DNA of 64,000 bases from Dromaius novaehollandiae (lineage: Eukaryota > Chordata > Aves > Casuariiformes > Dromaiidae). Below, piece by piece: positions 18,527 to 31,556 of this stretch. A program made the translations under genes and the position numbers. The stretch spans positions 620,001-684,000 of the forward strand of contig NC_088117.1 of the NCBI RefSeq assembly GCF_036370855.1, read 5' to 3'. Each line of letters starts with the position of its first letter. Position 1 is the first letter of the stretch. The notes under the pieces were generated by a model. It saw nothing but the letters and a program-made list of their open reading frames with translations. It searched no databases and was not told where the DNA came from.

Positions 18527-21500
18527 ATATTCCATCATCATCTTGTTCTACTTCCCTTTGTTCCCATTGTTTCTTCTCTTCCACGGAGCAGGCCTTCTCA
18601 TACATGGTTCTGGGGTCTATGACATTTGGCCATTCACTTTGGTTCATCCTTGGAAGTGCCACCACACGGCCTCTCAGAGGTTCATGGGCTGCAGCCTTTG
18701 CAGCGGCGTCAGCTAAAGCATTTCCTTTACTGATTTCTGTAGTGTCTTTAGGATGGGCTGGGCAGTGTATTACAGCAATTTCTTTGGGCCTTTGGACTGC
18801 TTCCAGCCAATTACGTATTTCTTCTGCACTAGCTGTTTTCTTTCCTGATCATGTAAAAAAAAAAAAAATCCTCGTTTTTTCCATAACATCCCAGTTGCCT
18901 CACATATCCCAAAGGCATATCGAGAGGCACTGTAGATGTCAACTTGCTTCCTTTTCCTAGGTGCCCTGCACGTGTCAAGGCTACTAGTTCTGCGCCTTGC
19001 ACACTCATTCATGTGGGAAGCAGTTCGGCCTCCATTACTCGTTTTTGGCTGACTACAGCACACCCAGTTTGACGTTGTCCATGTGGGTAGCAGGATGAGC
19101 TGTTTACAAATAGAACCAGATCCGGTTTTTGCAAAGGAACATCAGTTAAATGGGTTCTCGGCTTACTGGAAGTGTGCATTACCTGCTCACATTGGTGATG
19201 TTTTTCTCCATCATCAGGCAGAGGTATTAGAGTTGCTGGATTCAGGGTATTGCATCTTTTTAGGACTACATTATCTGCCATGAGGAGGATCAGTTCGTAT
19301 CTGTGTGCCCGTTGTGGCCATAATGCCTGGGTCGCATATCGTTTAATAGTATCTCCACTTTGTGCGGCACATGAACTGTGACAGGGTGCCCCAGAATGAG
19401 AGGGCGGCTTCTCTCTCCCTATTGCCGCTGTTGCTGCCACCGATTTGGTGCAGGATGGCGCCCCTGCTGCAACCAAATCTAGCTGAGCAGAATATGCTAC
19501 CGGTCTCTGGTGGGGGTCCTACTTTTTGCCTCATTACTCTGCTGGCAATCCCCTTACGTTCATGTACCTATAAATTGAAGGGCTTTGTATATTCTGGGAG
19601 CCCGAGAGCAGGCGCGGATGCCAAAGCTCCTTTCATAGTTCTAAAAGCTTGCTCTCTTTCGAGGCCCCACGCAATGGGTTCTGCTGCTTCATTTCTAGTG
19701 GCCTCTGTCAGGGGTTTTGCTAATTCTCCCAACCCAGGAACCCATGGTCTGCAACAATCCCCCAGATCCAAGGAATCCTCCTAACTGTTTCTGTGTTACT
19801 GCACGGGGGAGTTTTATGATAGCATTTACTCTCTCTGGGTCTCTGGGAGTCGTTGCCCTTCTCTTAGAATGAACCCCAAGTACTCTACCTCTTTTTGACA
19901 CAGCTGGAGTTTAGACGGAGATGCCCGGTGACCCTTTTTCTGTTAAAGTAGGACACAGATATGCAGAGTCCATTATACAGGTATCCTCATCCTTACTCGC
20001 TATCAGTAAACCATCTACATATTGCCTGAGAGTTGACCCACCCGGTAATTCTACATCTTTTAAATCATTCCTTAACACTTGTGAGGAAAGGGTGGGAGAG
20101 CCAGTGAACCCTTGTGGGAGGTGTGTCCACGTCCGCTGTTGCCCTTTCCATGTAAAGGCGAACAAGGGTTGACTACTTTCCTCAAGCGGGATCCTAAAGA
20201 AAGCAGCAGTTAGGTCAATTACAGGGAAACATTTTGCCCAACGTGGCATTTGTAAAAGCACTGTGGAAGGATCAGGCACTACTGGGGGAGGGGTCACCAC
20301 ACGTTGATCGATTGCTCGCAAATCTTGGACAAACTGGTATTCTGGATCGCCATCAGAATCCCGCCCGTGCTTTTTAACTGGCACAATCGGAGTGTTGTAT
20401 GGGGATTCACAGACCCTAAGGAGACCCAGTTTTACATCGTGATCCGTTTGCTTTCAGATACTCTTCTTGGCTTCTTTGGGGGTAGGGTATCGTTTAACCG
20501 TGGCAGGCAATCCCCCCTTTGCTTTTATCGAGACTCAGCTAGCTGATTTCAACAGTCCACCATCCATTCCTCAAGAGCTCCATAACTTCCCAGGAACTGA
20601 TTCTAAACCTATGGGAATTTGCAGATTAGTTGTCTCTGGCTCTGGTGTCTCAGCCACAACACATGAGCCCATTAGTACTAATTTTATCCCTCCCGGCTGT
20701 ATATTTTATCCCTCCTGGCTGTAAGCAGATCTGAGTATCCAAGGCTTGCGGGAGATCTCTCCCTAAAAGGCAAGAGGGTGAATCTGTGGAAATCATGAAG
20801 TGTCCCCACACTCCTTTACCTCCAACAGTGAGCAATAAGGGCTTAGTTAACGCTCATTTGCCTTTTCCCATCTCTCCTTGTACTATTATTTCATCTGACG
20901 ATTTGCATCCTTTAGGCTCAAAACTCAAAAGGGAAAGAGTAGCTCCGGTATCCACTAGATAGGGCACTTCTAGACCTTCTAGACTTGCCACTATCTGCCC
21001 CCTGACATCCAAATCTATATCCCAGGAATTTACCCCAATTTCCACAGGATTCACTGTTCACTCCTGATGATCAAAGGCTCCCTGCGGCGGCCATCCTTCT
21101 GCCGGGTTACCCTCCTTAGTCACCAACGGCCAATCCTCCTGACATACTTGGATCAACCCTTTTTTCCTTTGATTCTTACTACCATCAGTCTTACTCCAGT
21201 TTTGCAAAATTTCAGCCAAGGGCCACCCCTTCTCTAGGCCAGAATTATTTCCCACATTGAGTTCCTGAAAAGTGCATCCTATGGTGATCAGATATGCCTT
21301 TTTTTTCTTTTTCTTTCCTCTCCCCCCCACAATACCTGCCTGCAGCTGCTGTGATCACACACTCTCTCTCTCTCTCTCGGAACCGCACTCACACCACCCG
21401 AGGCTTTGACTGCTAGGACTGCAGTCCCGTCGCAGTGGGCAGCTTTAGCAGCCGACGGGTGCCCCCTTCGCTTCCCAGGTTATACGCACTCACACACTCA

Positions 21501-22248
21501 CAGGACTGTTCACACTCACACCAGTCACAGCGACTCCAGATTTCTGTCTCTACAGTCTGGCGGTGCGCCTTACGCTGACCCGGCTGCGCACTCCCCGTTC
21601 CGGCCGGATCGAGACGGGACTCGAATCCACTCAAGGAAGCGGCAGTTAGGTCAATTACAGGGAAACATTTGGCCAATGTGGTTCATCACGTTATCTGCGT
21701 TATCGGCCTAAGATTTCAGCAAATTCAGCTACTCATGCTAAGCAAGGTTTATGTAAGTTGTGTTAAGTGGTTTACTCTAGACACCTTTGGTTCAATATTC
21801 TTTAACTACAGCACAAAGAGGAGTGTTTCGCCTGCACCAGCGTTTGCCAAAGAGCAGAAATTCCTTAACATTGGTGACCAGGAAGCGTTTGCATTCCTTC
21901 TTCAGGTTACTGATAGGAAAAGAGCAAGCTTGACTTTACTGCCTGCCATTACTCCTTTAAAGCATTACAATCCCGGGTGTTCATACGGTTTGGGAATGGG
22001 CATCAACATAAAGAGGGGAGGCTGGCAAGACACACAAGCCATGCTCACAAAGCCCAGCCTCCGGGGCCAGGATACATGTGAGGGCGTCAGCACCTCCTCC
22101 TTGCTGAGAGAGAGAGCACCCAAAGCCACCAGGAGTGTTGTCCAAAACGCGGATTCGTTGCCCGGTGTGCAATAAGCCAATAATTACACGCTCAGCAGAG
22201 ACATTGGCTTATTTAGCTCAGAGCTGCGCAAGCCTGGGTGCTCGGTGG

Positions 22249-23337
22249 TTTCCCACAAATCAAGCACCCGCCTCCAGCTTTTCAAGTAGCATCAAGACAA
22301 ACACATTGCCAGGTTTGCAACTTTCCCTTTTGCACTGGTTGGTCAGGGATTTCTTCATTGCCCGGGTCCCGCCCCTGTCTCTCAAGGTCCTGAGGAGGAG
22401 ATGGTCATTCCAGCAATTGACACTGCCCCAGCAGGGACAGCAGGTGTTATCTCCCAAGGTCCTGACGAGGAGGAGATAGTCCAGACCTCCTAATGAACAC
22501 TGCTCCCGCAGTGAGAGGAGGCTTTGTCTCCCAGGCTCCTGGCGCCCAAGCAGGCCTTATTTCAAAGCCTTGACATCCTCCCTTTCGGAGTGTGAAGCGC
22601 AGGAATGCAACCTGCTTGTAACTCCCTCATTTTTCCAGCCTCCACCAGCTCCGGGGCCCTTTCTCACTGGACTAGGAGTGCGGCCTAAGGCTCCAGCAAA
22701 TTCAGCTAGTCATGCTAAGCAAGTTTTATACAAGTTGTGCGAAGCGGCTACCTCTAGACAGCTTGAGTTCAATAATTGACAGTCCAGGTCCCAAGGTCTT
22801 CAGTTAGGGATACGTGGACCTCCAGTTCTTTTGCCAAATTGGCAATACGTACCTAGAAATAAAACATTTTGATTTAATGTTTCTTTTAGGGCTTTAGCAG
22901 TTCTAGGATGCCCTTGATTAAAGAATGCTTCTTTTCAGAAAATAGAAGTTATCCTAAACTACCTAGTTTGAACATTCTTTCTGAGCTTCCCAGGGCTGTC
23001 TTGTAACAGTTTCCCACAAATCAAGCACACTCCCCCGCCTTTTCAAGTAGCATTTTTACAAACACATTGCAAGGTTTGCAACTTTCCCTTTTACACTGAT
23101 TGGAGAGTAATGTACAGACAATTATACTACTGCTTACACACCAATTTACTACTACACATGCTCGGGGAAGGGTCTTCACCCGGGCGTGGGGCTTTTGGAC
23201 CTGTGGGAGTGATTTTTTGTGTTTTATGGAGGACAGTTCAGTTAGGGATAGATGCACCTCCAATTCTTTTGCCAAACTGGCAACACGTACGGAGAAATAC
23301 AGCATTTTGATGTAGTGTTTCTTTAGGGCTTTAGCAG
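22249..23337. repeat. LTR fragment and A/B block repeats, unit 2
   Basis: Counterpart of 3798-4886: block A, minus-strand LTR fragment, block B, then second A and B copies, ending at the CpG island. Only scattered single-base differences were noticed. Confidence 0.7.
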
Positions 23338-24029
23338 GCAGAGTCCCAGCGGGGCGGGGGAGGAGAGCTGGGGCACAGGCTTGGCCCTGGAGCCCCCCCG
23401 CCTGTCAGCAGCTGCCCCCGGGCCAGCTCCAGAAGCGCAGAGCTGGCGCCGGCGCTGGGGCAGAGCGGCGGCAGCGGGGCGCGAAGGAGAGCAGCGAGCG
23501 AGGCCGGAGCAGGCGCTGGCGCGGAGCTGCCGAGCAGCGAGGCGAGCGCAGGGGCGCGAGCGTGTGGGCAGAGAGCCGGGCTGCCCCCGAGGGGCTCCTC
23601 GAGGGCGGCAGCAGCACCCCCGGCCGCCAGCATGCCCGGGCTGCCCGCACAGGGCGGCGCCGGCGCCGGCGCGCGGAGGGAGCGCGGGCCGCGGCGGGGG
23701 TGCGCGGCCCCCTGCGCCTCCCGCGCGGAGGGCGCCCCTGAGCTCACAGAGGGGCCCCGCGCTGCGCCGCGCCGCGCCCTGAGCTCACAGAGGGGCCCCG
23801 CGCTGCGCTGCGCTGCGTCGTGCTGCGCGGTGTTGCGCTGCGCTGCGCTGCGCTGCGCTGCGGTGCAGTGCGGGGCTCTGCGCTGCGTCGTGCTGCGGGG
23901 CGGTGCAGGGCGGGGTGCTGCAGGGCGGGGTTTTGCGCGGGGCTGTGCCGCGCCGCGCCCCGCAGACGCCGCTCCGCGCGCGCGTTGCTCGAGGGCGCCG
24001 GCGGGGGGCGGCTGCTGGCGCCGGGCAGC
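23338..24029 (+). promoter_or_regulatory. CpG-island promoter, unit 2 gene
   Basis: Same abrupt GC switch, direct repeat and CTGCG run as in unit 1. I found no difference that would separate its regulation from the unit 1 copy. Confidence 0.7.
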
Positions 24030-27000
24030 ATGGTGCGAGCGCGGGGGGCGTCCGGCGCCGGGCGGCGCCTGCTGCTGCTGCTCGGGCTCCTGGCGGCGCT
24101 GCGTGCCCGGGACAGCCGGGCTGCTCCGCGGGCAGCGCCGGGCCCAGGTAGGGCGGGCGGGCGGGCGGCGCCGGAGGCGGAGGCGGAGGCGGAGGCGGCG
24201 CGGCAGGCTGGGGGCGGCGGGGCCGGCTGGCGAGCGGCCGGGGCGGCGGGAGGCGGCGTCGGGGGCCGGGAGCGGCTGGGCGAGGCTCGTGGGGCCGCGG
24301 GGAGGGGGGTGCGCTGGGGGGCGGCGGGGGCCGGGGGCGAGAGCTGTGCCTGGAGCGGCGCCTGGCGCTGGCTGACGGGAGCTGTTGTCCCCGCGGGCGG
24401 TTGCAGCGGTGCCCGGCGGCGATGGCGATCCAGCTGCGTGGCCGGACGCCGGCGCCGAGCCTCGCGGACAGGCTGGAGGTGAGTCCTCGGGGGACCTGAG
24501 CTTCCCTGGCAAGAGCAGAAGCGTGCCTTTCCTGGCGCCGCTTTGGCCTGGCGCTGGCCGGGGAGCTCTCGTGCCCCCGCAGCGCGAATGCTGCTTCGAG
24601 TCCTCCGGCGCTGAGGGTTGCCCCTTTGCAGAGCGCTGGCTTCCTTGGTGGAGCTTAGAGAGCTCCGCGGAAGAAGGGGCCGAGGGGCCGCGTGTTTGTT
24701 TGTCTTGGGGGTGCTTGGGGGCTGTCTGTGGCAATACATGATGAGAACTGCTCCCATCGGTGGTTGCTTACAGATGTGGCTGAAGCTGAGGATTATCCAG
24801 CTTCTCAGCTGCATCCCGTTGCCGAGCCTCCAGGTCTTCCCAGGGGTACGTAGTCAGTTTTTACTTCCCTGAAAGAACAAGAACTTTCCTTGTGCTATTT
24901 TGCTCCCATGAAATTGTGCTTCATACTTCCTCTGGGGTCCAAGGGCTTTACAGCCGCAGGGGAGTCCCAGGGGTAAGTTGTGAGCATTTCTTTCCTTTGA
25001 GAGCTGCCAGGCAAAAGGTCCTCTCTGCCCATCCACAGCTTTGGGACTATTGACCTACATATATGTCCCATGTGATGACGTGACCCCCCTTCCATTCATT
25101 ACAACTGCTTTGTGAAGAAGTTGGTAGCAGCTTCTAAGGAAAACTTGCCACCTCTGTGTTGGGTTTCTGCTCTGCCTGTAGGCTTTGGTGATCCAGCATT
25201 TTGGCTGTTTCCTCTTCCTGACCCTCGGGACGATCCCCAGGGTAAGTACTGAATATGTATTTGCTTTGTAGAAGAAGCTTTTACGTTTCCAGCTTTTCCT
25301 GGTGGTGAGTGTAACTGAATAAGTCGTTGGCTGATGCTCAGAGGCACAGAAGAGCAGAGTGGGACTCGGGAGGCCTTGAGAGATGTGTCCCGGGGTGCTT
25401 TGCCTTGCAGGGTCTTTGTGCTGCTTCCAAAGCCTGCTGCAAAGCCAGCGGGCTTGCTGGGGTTGAGTTTACAGCTTGTGTGAACTCCGGGGTGTGCTTT
25501 CCCGCAGCAGCTCTGTGCCTGCTTAGATTTATGGCCATACGATGCCACTGCAGACACCCGCTAAGCGTTTGCAAGGTGCACATGAGCAGAAGTATGGTGT
25601 AATTATATGTTCCCCGTCATTCACCACCCTTCAAATCCGAAGTTGTTTATGGAAATACATGATGAGAACTGCTCCCATCTGTGTTTGGTTACAGATGTGG
25701 CTGTAGTTGAGGGTTCTCCAGTTTCTCAGCTGCATCCCGTTCTTGAGCCTGCAGGTCTTCCCAGGGGTATGTAATCAATTTTTATGTCCCTGGAAGAATA
25801 AGAACTTCCTATGTACTATTTTGTTCCTGTGAACTTGTACTTCCTACTTCCTCTGCAGGTGGTTCAAGCACTTCTGTGGAAGTATGTTGCAGCACATAAT
25901 GAAAACTTGTCTTGTCTGTGTTTGCTTACAGGCCTTCCTGCAGGCAGGGGCCTTCCAGCTTCTCAGCTGGATCCTGTTTCTGAGCCTCAGGAGCATGCCA
26001 GGAGTAAGTGGTGGAGATGTATTCCCTTCCTGGGAGGAGCCTGTGGTTTCAGAGTTGTGTTCGTGGGCCGTGTAGCTTCAGTCCTTGGCCGAGGCTCATG
26101 CCTGCAAAAGAGCAGAGCGGGCTTTGGGAGGGCTTCAGAGATCTGCGGTGGGTGCTTTGCCTGGCTGCTCCAGCCTTGTGCTTTTCCAGTGCCTGCAGCA
26201 AAGCCAGCAGGCTTGTTGGGGTTGAGCTTAGAGCTCAGGTGAACTCCAGGGCATCCTTTCCCAGCATGCTTGGATTTGTAGCCACGTGGTGCCTGTGCAG
26301 GCACCCGATAAGTGTTTGCCAAAGACTCAGGAGCGGAAGGGCAAGACGAGTGCCTTGCTGTAATGAGACATTCCATGCTCATTCGCTACCATTCAAATCT
26401 GAAGCAGCATATGGAAATAGGTAACGAGAGCTCTGCTCGTCTCTTTGGTTGCAGATGTGGCCGCAGGAGATGGCTATGCAGCCTCTCGTCTGGATGGCCA
26501 GGCAGTGTCTGTGGGGAGTCGTACAGGTGAGTCGTGACTCTTTGCCTACTCTTTTGGGTTATTTGAAAGAAGCAGCATTTACTTGTGCGGATGTTGTTCA
26601 TGTGCAATTTAACTTAATACTTTGTTTAGGTCCTCAGCGCAGAAAGTACAAGGCCCAGAGAGGAAAGTCGTCTGAGAAATATTCTAAACTCCTTCAGGAC
26701 ATCTTGAAGGACTTCGAGAGAGCAGCTGGTGGGTAGATTTCGCTCTGTGTTAAGGGAGATCATTGTAAACGTGAGGTTTTAGAAACAGCTATGGATAAGC
26801 TGTGGCTTACGCAGGAGAAAGGGATGGATCAGAGCCTCGCCGCAGTGACGCACCACGTCACACCTTGCAGGCATTGGCAAGCCGCAGAGCTTGTTGAGGG
26901 TCTCTTCTACAAGCGTGTTCTTCGCCGCGTTTGTTAACGTTAAGGTGCTAGAGTGTGGGAAGTGTCCTAAAGCAAGGCGGGAGCGGCTTTCTGAAGATGA

Positions 27001-30000
27001 CTTTTGTCTCTGGTGTGTGGAGATGCTTGCAATTAGTCTCTGGGGAATCCCAGAGGTGAGGCGTGACTCTTGGTTTACTGTGAGAGGCGCCGTGTGCCTA
27101 GCCAAAGGTCAGGCAGGCCCCTCGGCCGCTGTGCGAATCTAGACCTACCCAGGGCATGGCAACATCCCTTTCAGTGCACTGGAGTTCCTTTACAAACACG
27201 TGTATTGCCCCAGGTATTCTACCCTTTTCTCCTCCGTGTGTAATTACAGATGTCCCTCAAGTCACTGAAGCTTCTGCAGCTTCTCAGGGGCTGGAGCCTC
27301 TGCTCGAGCCTCAGGGAGATCTCAGGGGTAAGTAGTCTGTCTTCCTTTCCTTTTGATTCTTCTATTAGTATTTTCTCTTTTTTCCTCTTTTATTGCCCTC
27401 CTGGGGAATCCAAGGTGCCCAGCACACATGCCCTCCCTGAAGCCCAGGGGCACAGGTAGGGGCAGCGCTGGTTCAGGCTTTCACTGGCCGGTGGGCTCTT
27501 GCCCCTGAGAAGTGTCAGTGAGCTTTCTTGTCCGCCGGTGCCAAGAGACCGGAATCAGCCATAATAACACCACGGCATGTAAAATTGCCTGGGAATCCCA
27601 AACACGCAGTGAGATTATCAGTCCTGCAGAAGCCAGGGATGTATGGGATTGTCTCCTTTCCTCCAGGCCTTGCTGGTGACAAAGATGCTGAGGCTGCAGC
27701 ACGTTTGTGAATGCGCCCTGAATACAGTGGCAAGAGCTTGGGGCTCAGTGTACCGTATGTGACTGTTACGCGTACTGTGTGGTGGAGTTGGCATGATGAG
27801 CCTTGGTCCTCAGGAGGCCTTTTTCCCCAGCTGAACCGGCTACAGGTTTTTCCTGCCCTCTTTGAAGGAAAGGATTCAATGTCAACTTGCCAATTCTCAA
27901 AAAGGCACCAAGTGGCATGAGAATGAGAGGTTCCCATGCAATTGTCTCGTCTCCTCACCCGTACAGCAGGTGTTGCTGCCTGTATTGGTTATCTGGAAGA
28001 TTTTGTGCACTTTGATTTTTCTCTACAAAGGACACATTGGGCTAGTGAGCAGGTGCCCACCCCGAAATGCCAGGTTTTGTTTCTGAGCTTTTTACTGAAG
28101 CCTTTTGAAAAGGATTGCCTCCTGAAGATACCATGCGGAAGTGATGAGGATCAGTTCCTTCTGATCAAGCTGTCTGGCTTTCTTTCCAAAGAGAATCATC
28201 AGGAGACCCTGGAGAAGGAGACCTTTCCGGCAGGAGGCAGTCACAGCCTGCCAGCCTCTGATGAAGAGAGAGAGGCAACTCAAGCAACAGGCATGCCAGG
28301 TACTTGCTGTCCATTGTCATCCGCTGTAGGAAATCAAAAGCCCTGTGTGTCTGCAGGCTCTTCCCTTGGGGCCTGCTACTGCACAGCATGTCAGCGGCCA
28401 AATGTTAAAGTCTTAGGGCATTGGAAGTGTTCTAAAGCAAGCCAGGAGCGGCTTTCTGAAGATGTTTTTTGCCTCTGGTGTGTGGAGATGATTGCAATTA
28501 GTGTGCCAGACATGTGCATATAAACCTTTGTGGGTCCTATGAGATAGCCTCACTTCCCACACCATGCAGCTCCCTGGGATTTCGGAGCTTTGCCGTTTGG
28601 GGAAGGAGGCAGTTTTAACCACATTGAGCGCAAGTTAGGAAACACGACTCTTAATCGACTAGACCTCCTGCCCCACCTGCATCTCAGAACTTGCAGGGAG
28701 TCCCCAGAGGCCCTAGGCACAAAAGGAGTACCAAGTGGGATCCCTGCTGTGAAAGGAGGTCCTAAATGATGCCCTGATTCACAGGCCGGGCAGGGGTTTG
28801 GAGGGAACCTCATGCCTCCTTCTGCATGCTGTGTGCCTGAGCAGTGCTGAGGCTTTACCTCTCTCTGATTCTTGACAGCGCTTCCAAGTGTGTCACAGCC
28901 CGGAGAAGCCCTGCACGACAGGAAATACGCCTTTTTTCCAAAGCACCGAGGTACTGAGCAGTCTTGCAGGGATGCCTAAGTGAGAGAGGAGTCCTGAAGA
29001 CTGGGAGCATACGAGTGGTGTTTGGAAGACCAGAGGGCGAAGGAAGGGGAGGTGGTGCCTGTGCTGGAGAAAAGGCAAAGGGAGAGAGCCAGGTTCAGGT
29101 GTCGTCTTTGCCGCAGGCTGCCGCAGAGGTGCCCACCCTGGCTGCTGGGCTGAGCAGCGCAGCCAGCACCCACCATTTCGGTTGGAGCCGGGACGTGGTG
29201 TAGCCCGGAATAGCAGTGTCACTGGCTATGGAAGCAGGAGCCCAAGAGAGCCGGACTCTTTTCCCTTGGGGCAAGTGTGCTGACCTGGGAGGGAAGAGTC
29301 AGGGTGGCACTCCCTGGACCCGGGATGGCTTTTGTCCACGTCGCTCAGAGGAGTTACTGGTAAACCAGATGAGCACCCCTGTGTGCTCTCCTTCTGGCCT
29401 GATGAGTTTTGTTCAGTGGGCTGACTTGTCTCAAAGTGTCAAGAGGATGCCTCCGTGAAACAGCCCTTTTGAGCCTCAGAAGGGCGAGGGAGCACCAAAG
29501 GGATTGTGGGATGTGAAGGATTGCCAGAAAGGGAGAGCAAACCCCTCCAATTGGGAAGCCTGGATTATGGCCATCCCAGAAGGTAAACAAGGCTGAGAGG
29601 CTAAAGAGAGACTCCAAAGCGTGCTGATTTGCAATGACTTGGGGACTTTGCTGCTACTGAAACCAAGCAAGTGTTGCCGTCCCCGAGATTTCCCTCCTTC
29701 AGAGATGCTAAGAAAGGGAAAAAGAAAATTTCCTGGGAATGTCAAACAGACTGTGAGATTATCAGCAGTGCAGAACACAGTAACATATGGCCTTGTGTAA
29801 TTTCCTCCAGGTTTGGCTGGTGGGAGAAGTGCAGCTGCCGCAGAGCCAAAAGACATACGAAAGCATTGCACGGTACGCACTGCAACGGTCTTGGGTATCC
29901 TCTTGGCTGGAGCAGCGTTGTGTTGCCTAGTTATTTGGCTGATGAGGAGGAGGAAACGGTGAGTTTTTTTCCCCAAAATTCTGTATTAGACAGCTGCTAT

Positions 30001-30163
30001 TAGTAAGGAAGAGTTTACAGATGTAGTCTTCTGGAGGGCAAAGTTAGCTGCTGACAGTACTCTGTTGAGATTTCTGGTGTAAGAATTTCTATTTGAGCCC
30101 TTAGTTCATAGCAATGAGTATTCTTTTCTGAAAGCCATTCTTACTGTTGCCAGTATTACCTAA
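24030..30163 (+). CDS. Unrecognised modular secreted or membrane protein, copy 2
   Basis: Exons correspond to copy 1 shifted by 18,451: 24,030-24,147, 24,407-24,478, 24,774-24,845, 25,182-25,241, 25,272-25,304, 25,695-25,766, 25,932-26,003, 26,455-26,526, 26,630-26,728, 27,250-27,327. The ends are again the broken transmembrane exon 27,667-27,710 or the intact one 29,811-29,958 plus 30,154-30,163. In exon 9 a leucine of copy 1 is phenylalanine (KDFERAAG). All splice sites and frames are as in copy 1, so it has the same secreted or tailless predictions. The near-identity suggests recent amplification or conversion. Confidence 0.6.
29811..29958 (+). other. Second transmembrane exon, unit 2 (intact)
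   Basis: Same 148-nt exon as 11,360-11,507, with a few single-base differences. It is followed by a shortened T-run and the same frameshifted tail exon. Confidence 0.7.
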
Positions 30164-30840
30164 TACTGACACTGTTGCTAAAAGAGAAGACCCAGCCATA
30201 GACGAAGGCAAAGCCAAGTCAGGAAGAGAAACAAAGAAGGGCGAGATTGCCATAGCAAGTAAGAACTGCAGTAGCTACAGTCCACTCTGAGGGAATTTGG
30301 GAAGAGAAATCACCTTGTTATCTAATGCCATTAATTCCAAATTAGTCTAGCTGTCAGAGCAACTCAGGTGATGGTGATGACTCCTTCCCAGCTCTAGGCA
30401 TGGCTCTGGGAAAGGACGCTGTAACATCTGAACCTGGACACTCCCAACGAGTGTGTTTTCAGCGCAGGCAGTGATTTTGTACTTTGGATACATATTGCAA
30501 AGAGCGTGTTAAGGGCATTCATGGCAGAAGAAGTTGTGATCTTGTTTCCTCGAGGATCCCCTGAGTAGTCGCTGTCAGTCAAATACTATAAGTTGAGTGT
30601 TGGTCTTTGTCAGGCACACTGCGAAGTGAGACTCTGCAGCTCTCCTAGATTCTGGCAGACTGTGCACGTACTTCAGTGTCTGCTGTTTCTCAGACGTAGA
30701 TCCCCTTCCCAGCATGTGCAGAGAAGGCAGGTCAATGTGGTATGGGCCAAGAAGGACTTGAGAGGCCCCTGGGCTTGGGTGGCTGGTGCAGAGAAGCAAA
30801 ACCAAAGCTGTGCGGGTGCAAGTGTGCCCTGTTTGCTACT

Positions 30841-31556
30841 TGTAGCTTTCAGTACCACGCTGCTGCTACTCAGGGGCAGGGTGCCAGGCCCCACGGGGGC
30901 TGCACGCCGCTCCCCCGGCACCCCCGCGTCAGCTGCGGCCCGGCCCAGCCAGGCGGCCGACGGGGCCCAGAGCTGCGGCCCTCGGAGCCCGTCCACGCCG
31001 CGGGGCTGCTGCAGCCCTGGCAGGTCCAGGCTCTCCTCTGCCCTGGGACCCACAGCCCGCCTGTCCTGAACAGCCACCTCTCCCCGCAGGAACCTCCGCG
31101 CAGCCCAGAGATCCAGACCAGATGCCGGCGGCCGCCTCTCGCGCCAGGACAACCGGCCCACCCGCCCCGGTGCTCCGGAGAGCCGGACGCAACACCAGCG
31201 GCCGCCACGCGCACCTGGAAGACCGGCCCGCCCACCCTGGCGCCCCAGAGAACCGGAGCCCTCACGCGCGGGCAGCCGCCCGCCCCGCCCGCCCCCCCCA
31301 CGGCCCTCGCGGCCCCCCAGCACTGCCCCAGCACCTGGGCACCAGCAGACCGTGGCTGCAGCCCAGATGCAGCCGCTGCCACCCGCTGTGCCTGGTGCTG
31401 CCCGGCGCCCTCCCAAACCGCCTCCCCGGCCCCCCAGCCCCCTGCCTGCATTTCCCTCCTGCCCCCCTGGAAGCAGCTGGCTCTGGTCAAGACCCCGGTA
31501 GGGACTTTGGTCCAGTTGCTGAGGCAGCCAAGGATTATATAACAATAAATATTTAG
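30841..31556 (+). other. GC-rich proline-coding stretch, unit 2
   Basis: Copy of 12,405-13,120, with the same overlapping open frames and AATAAA near 31,544. No evidence separates coding from composition effects. Confidence 0.35.

Larger units (their letters stand above)
16060..21810 (-). mobile_element. ERV-A, complete extent across the unit 1/2 junction
   Basis: The minus-strand element runs from the U3 fragment (about 21,675-21,810) through leader, matrix (21,058-21,330), protease (20,650-21,054), RT with YVDG (19,911-20,384), RNase H (18,532-19,530), integrase C-terminus (about 17,140-17,600) and env transmembrane remnant (16,640-16,990) to the 3' LTR (16,060-16,597). A plus-strand solo LTR (17,765-18,526) is nested in it. 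Capsid, nucleocapsid, the integrase core and most of env are deleted, and the 5' LTR is only a fragment. Not capable of expressing a working virus as read. Confidence 0.85.
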
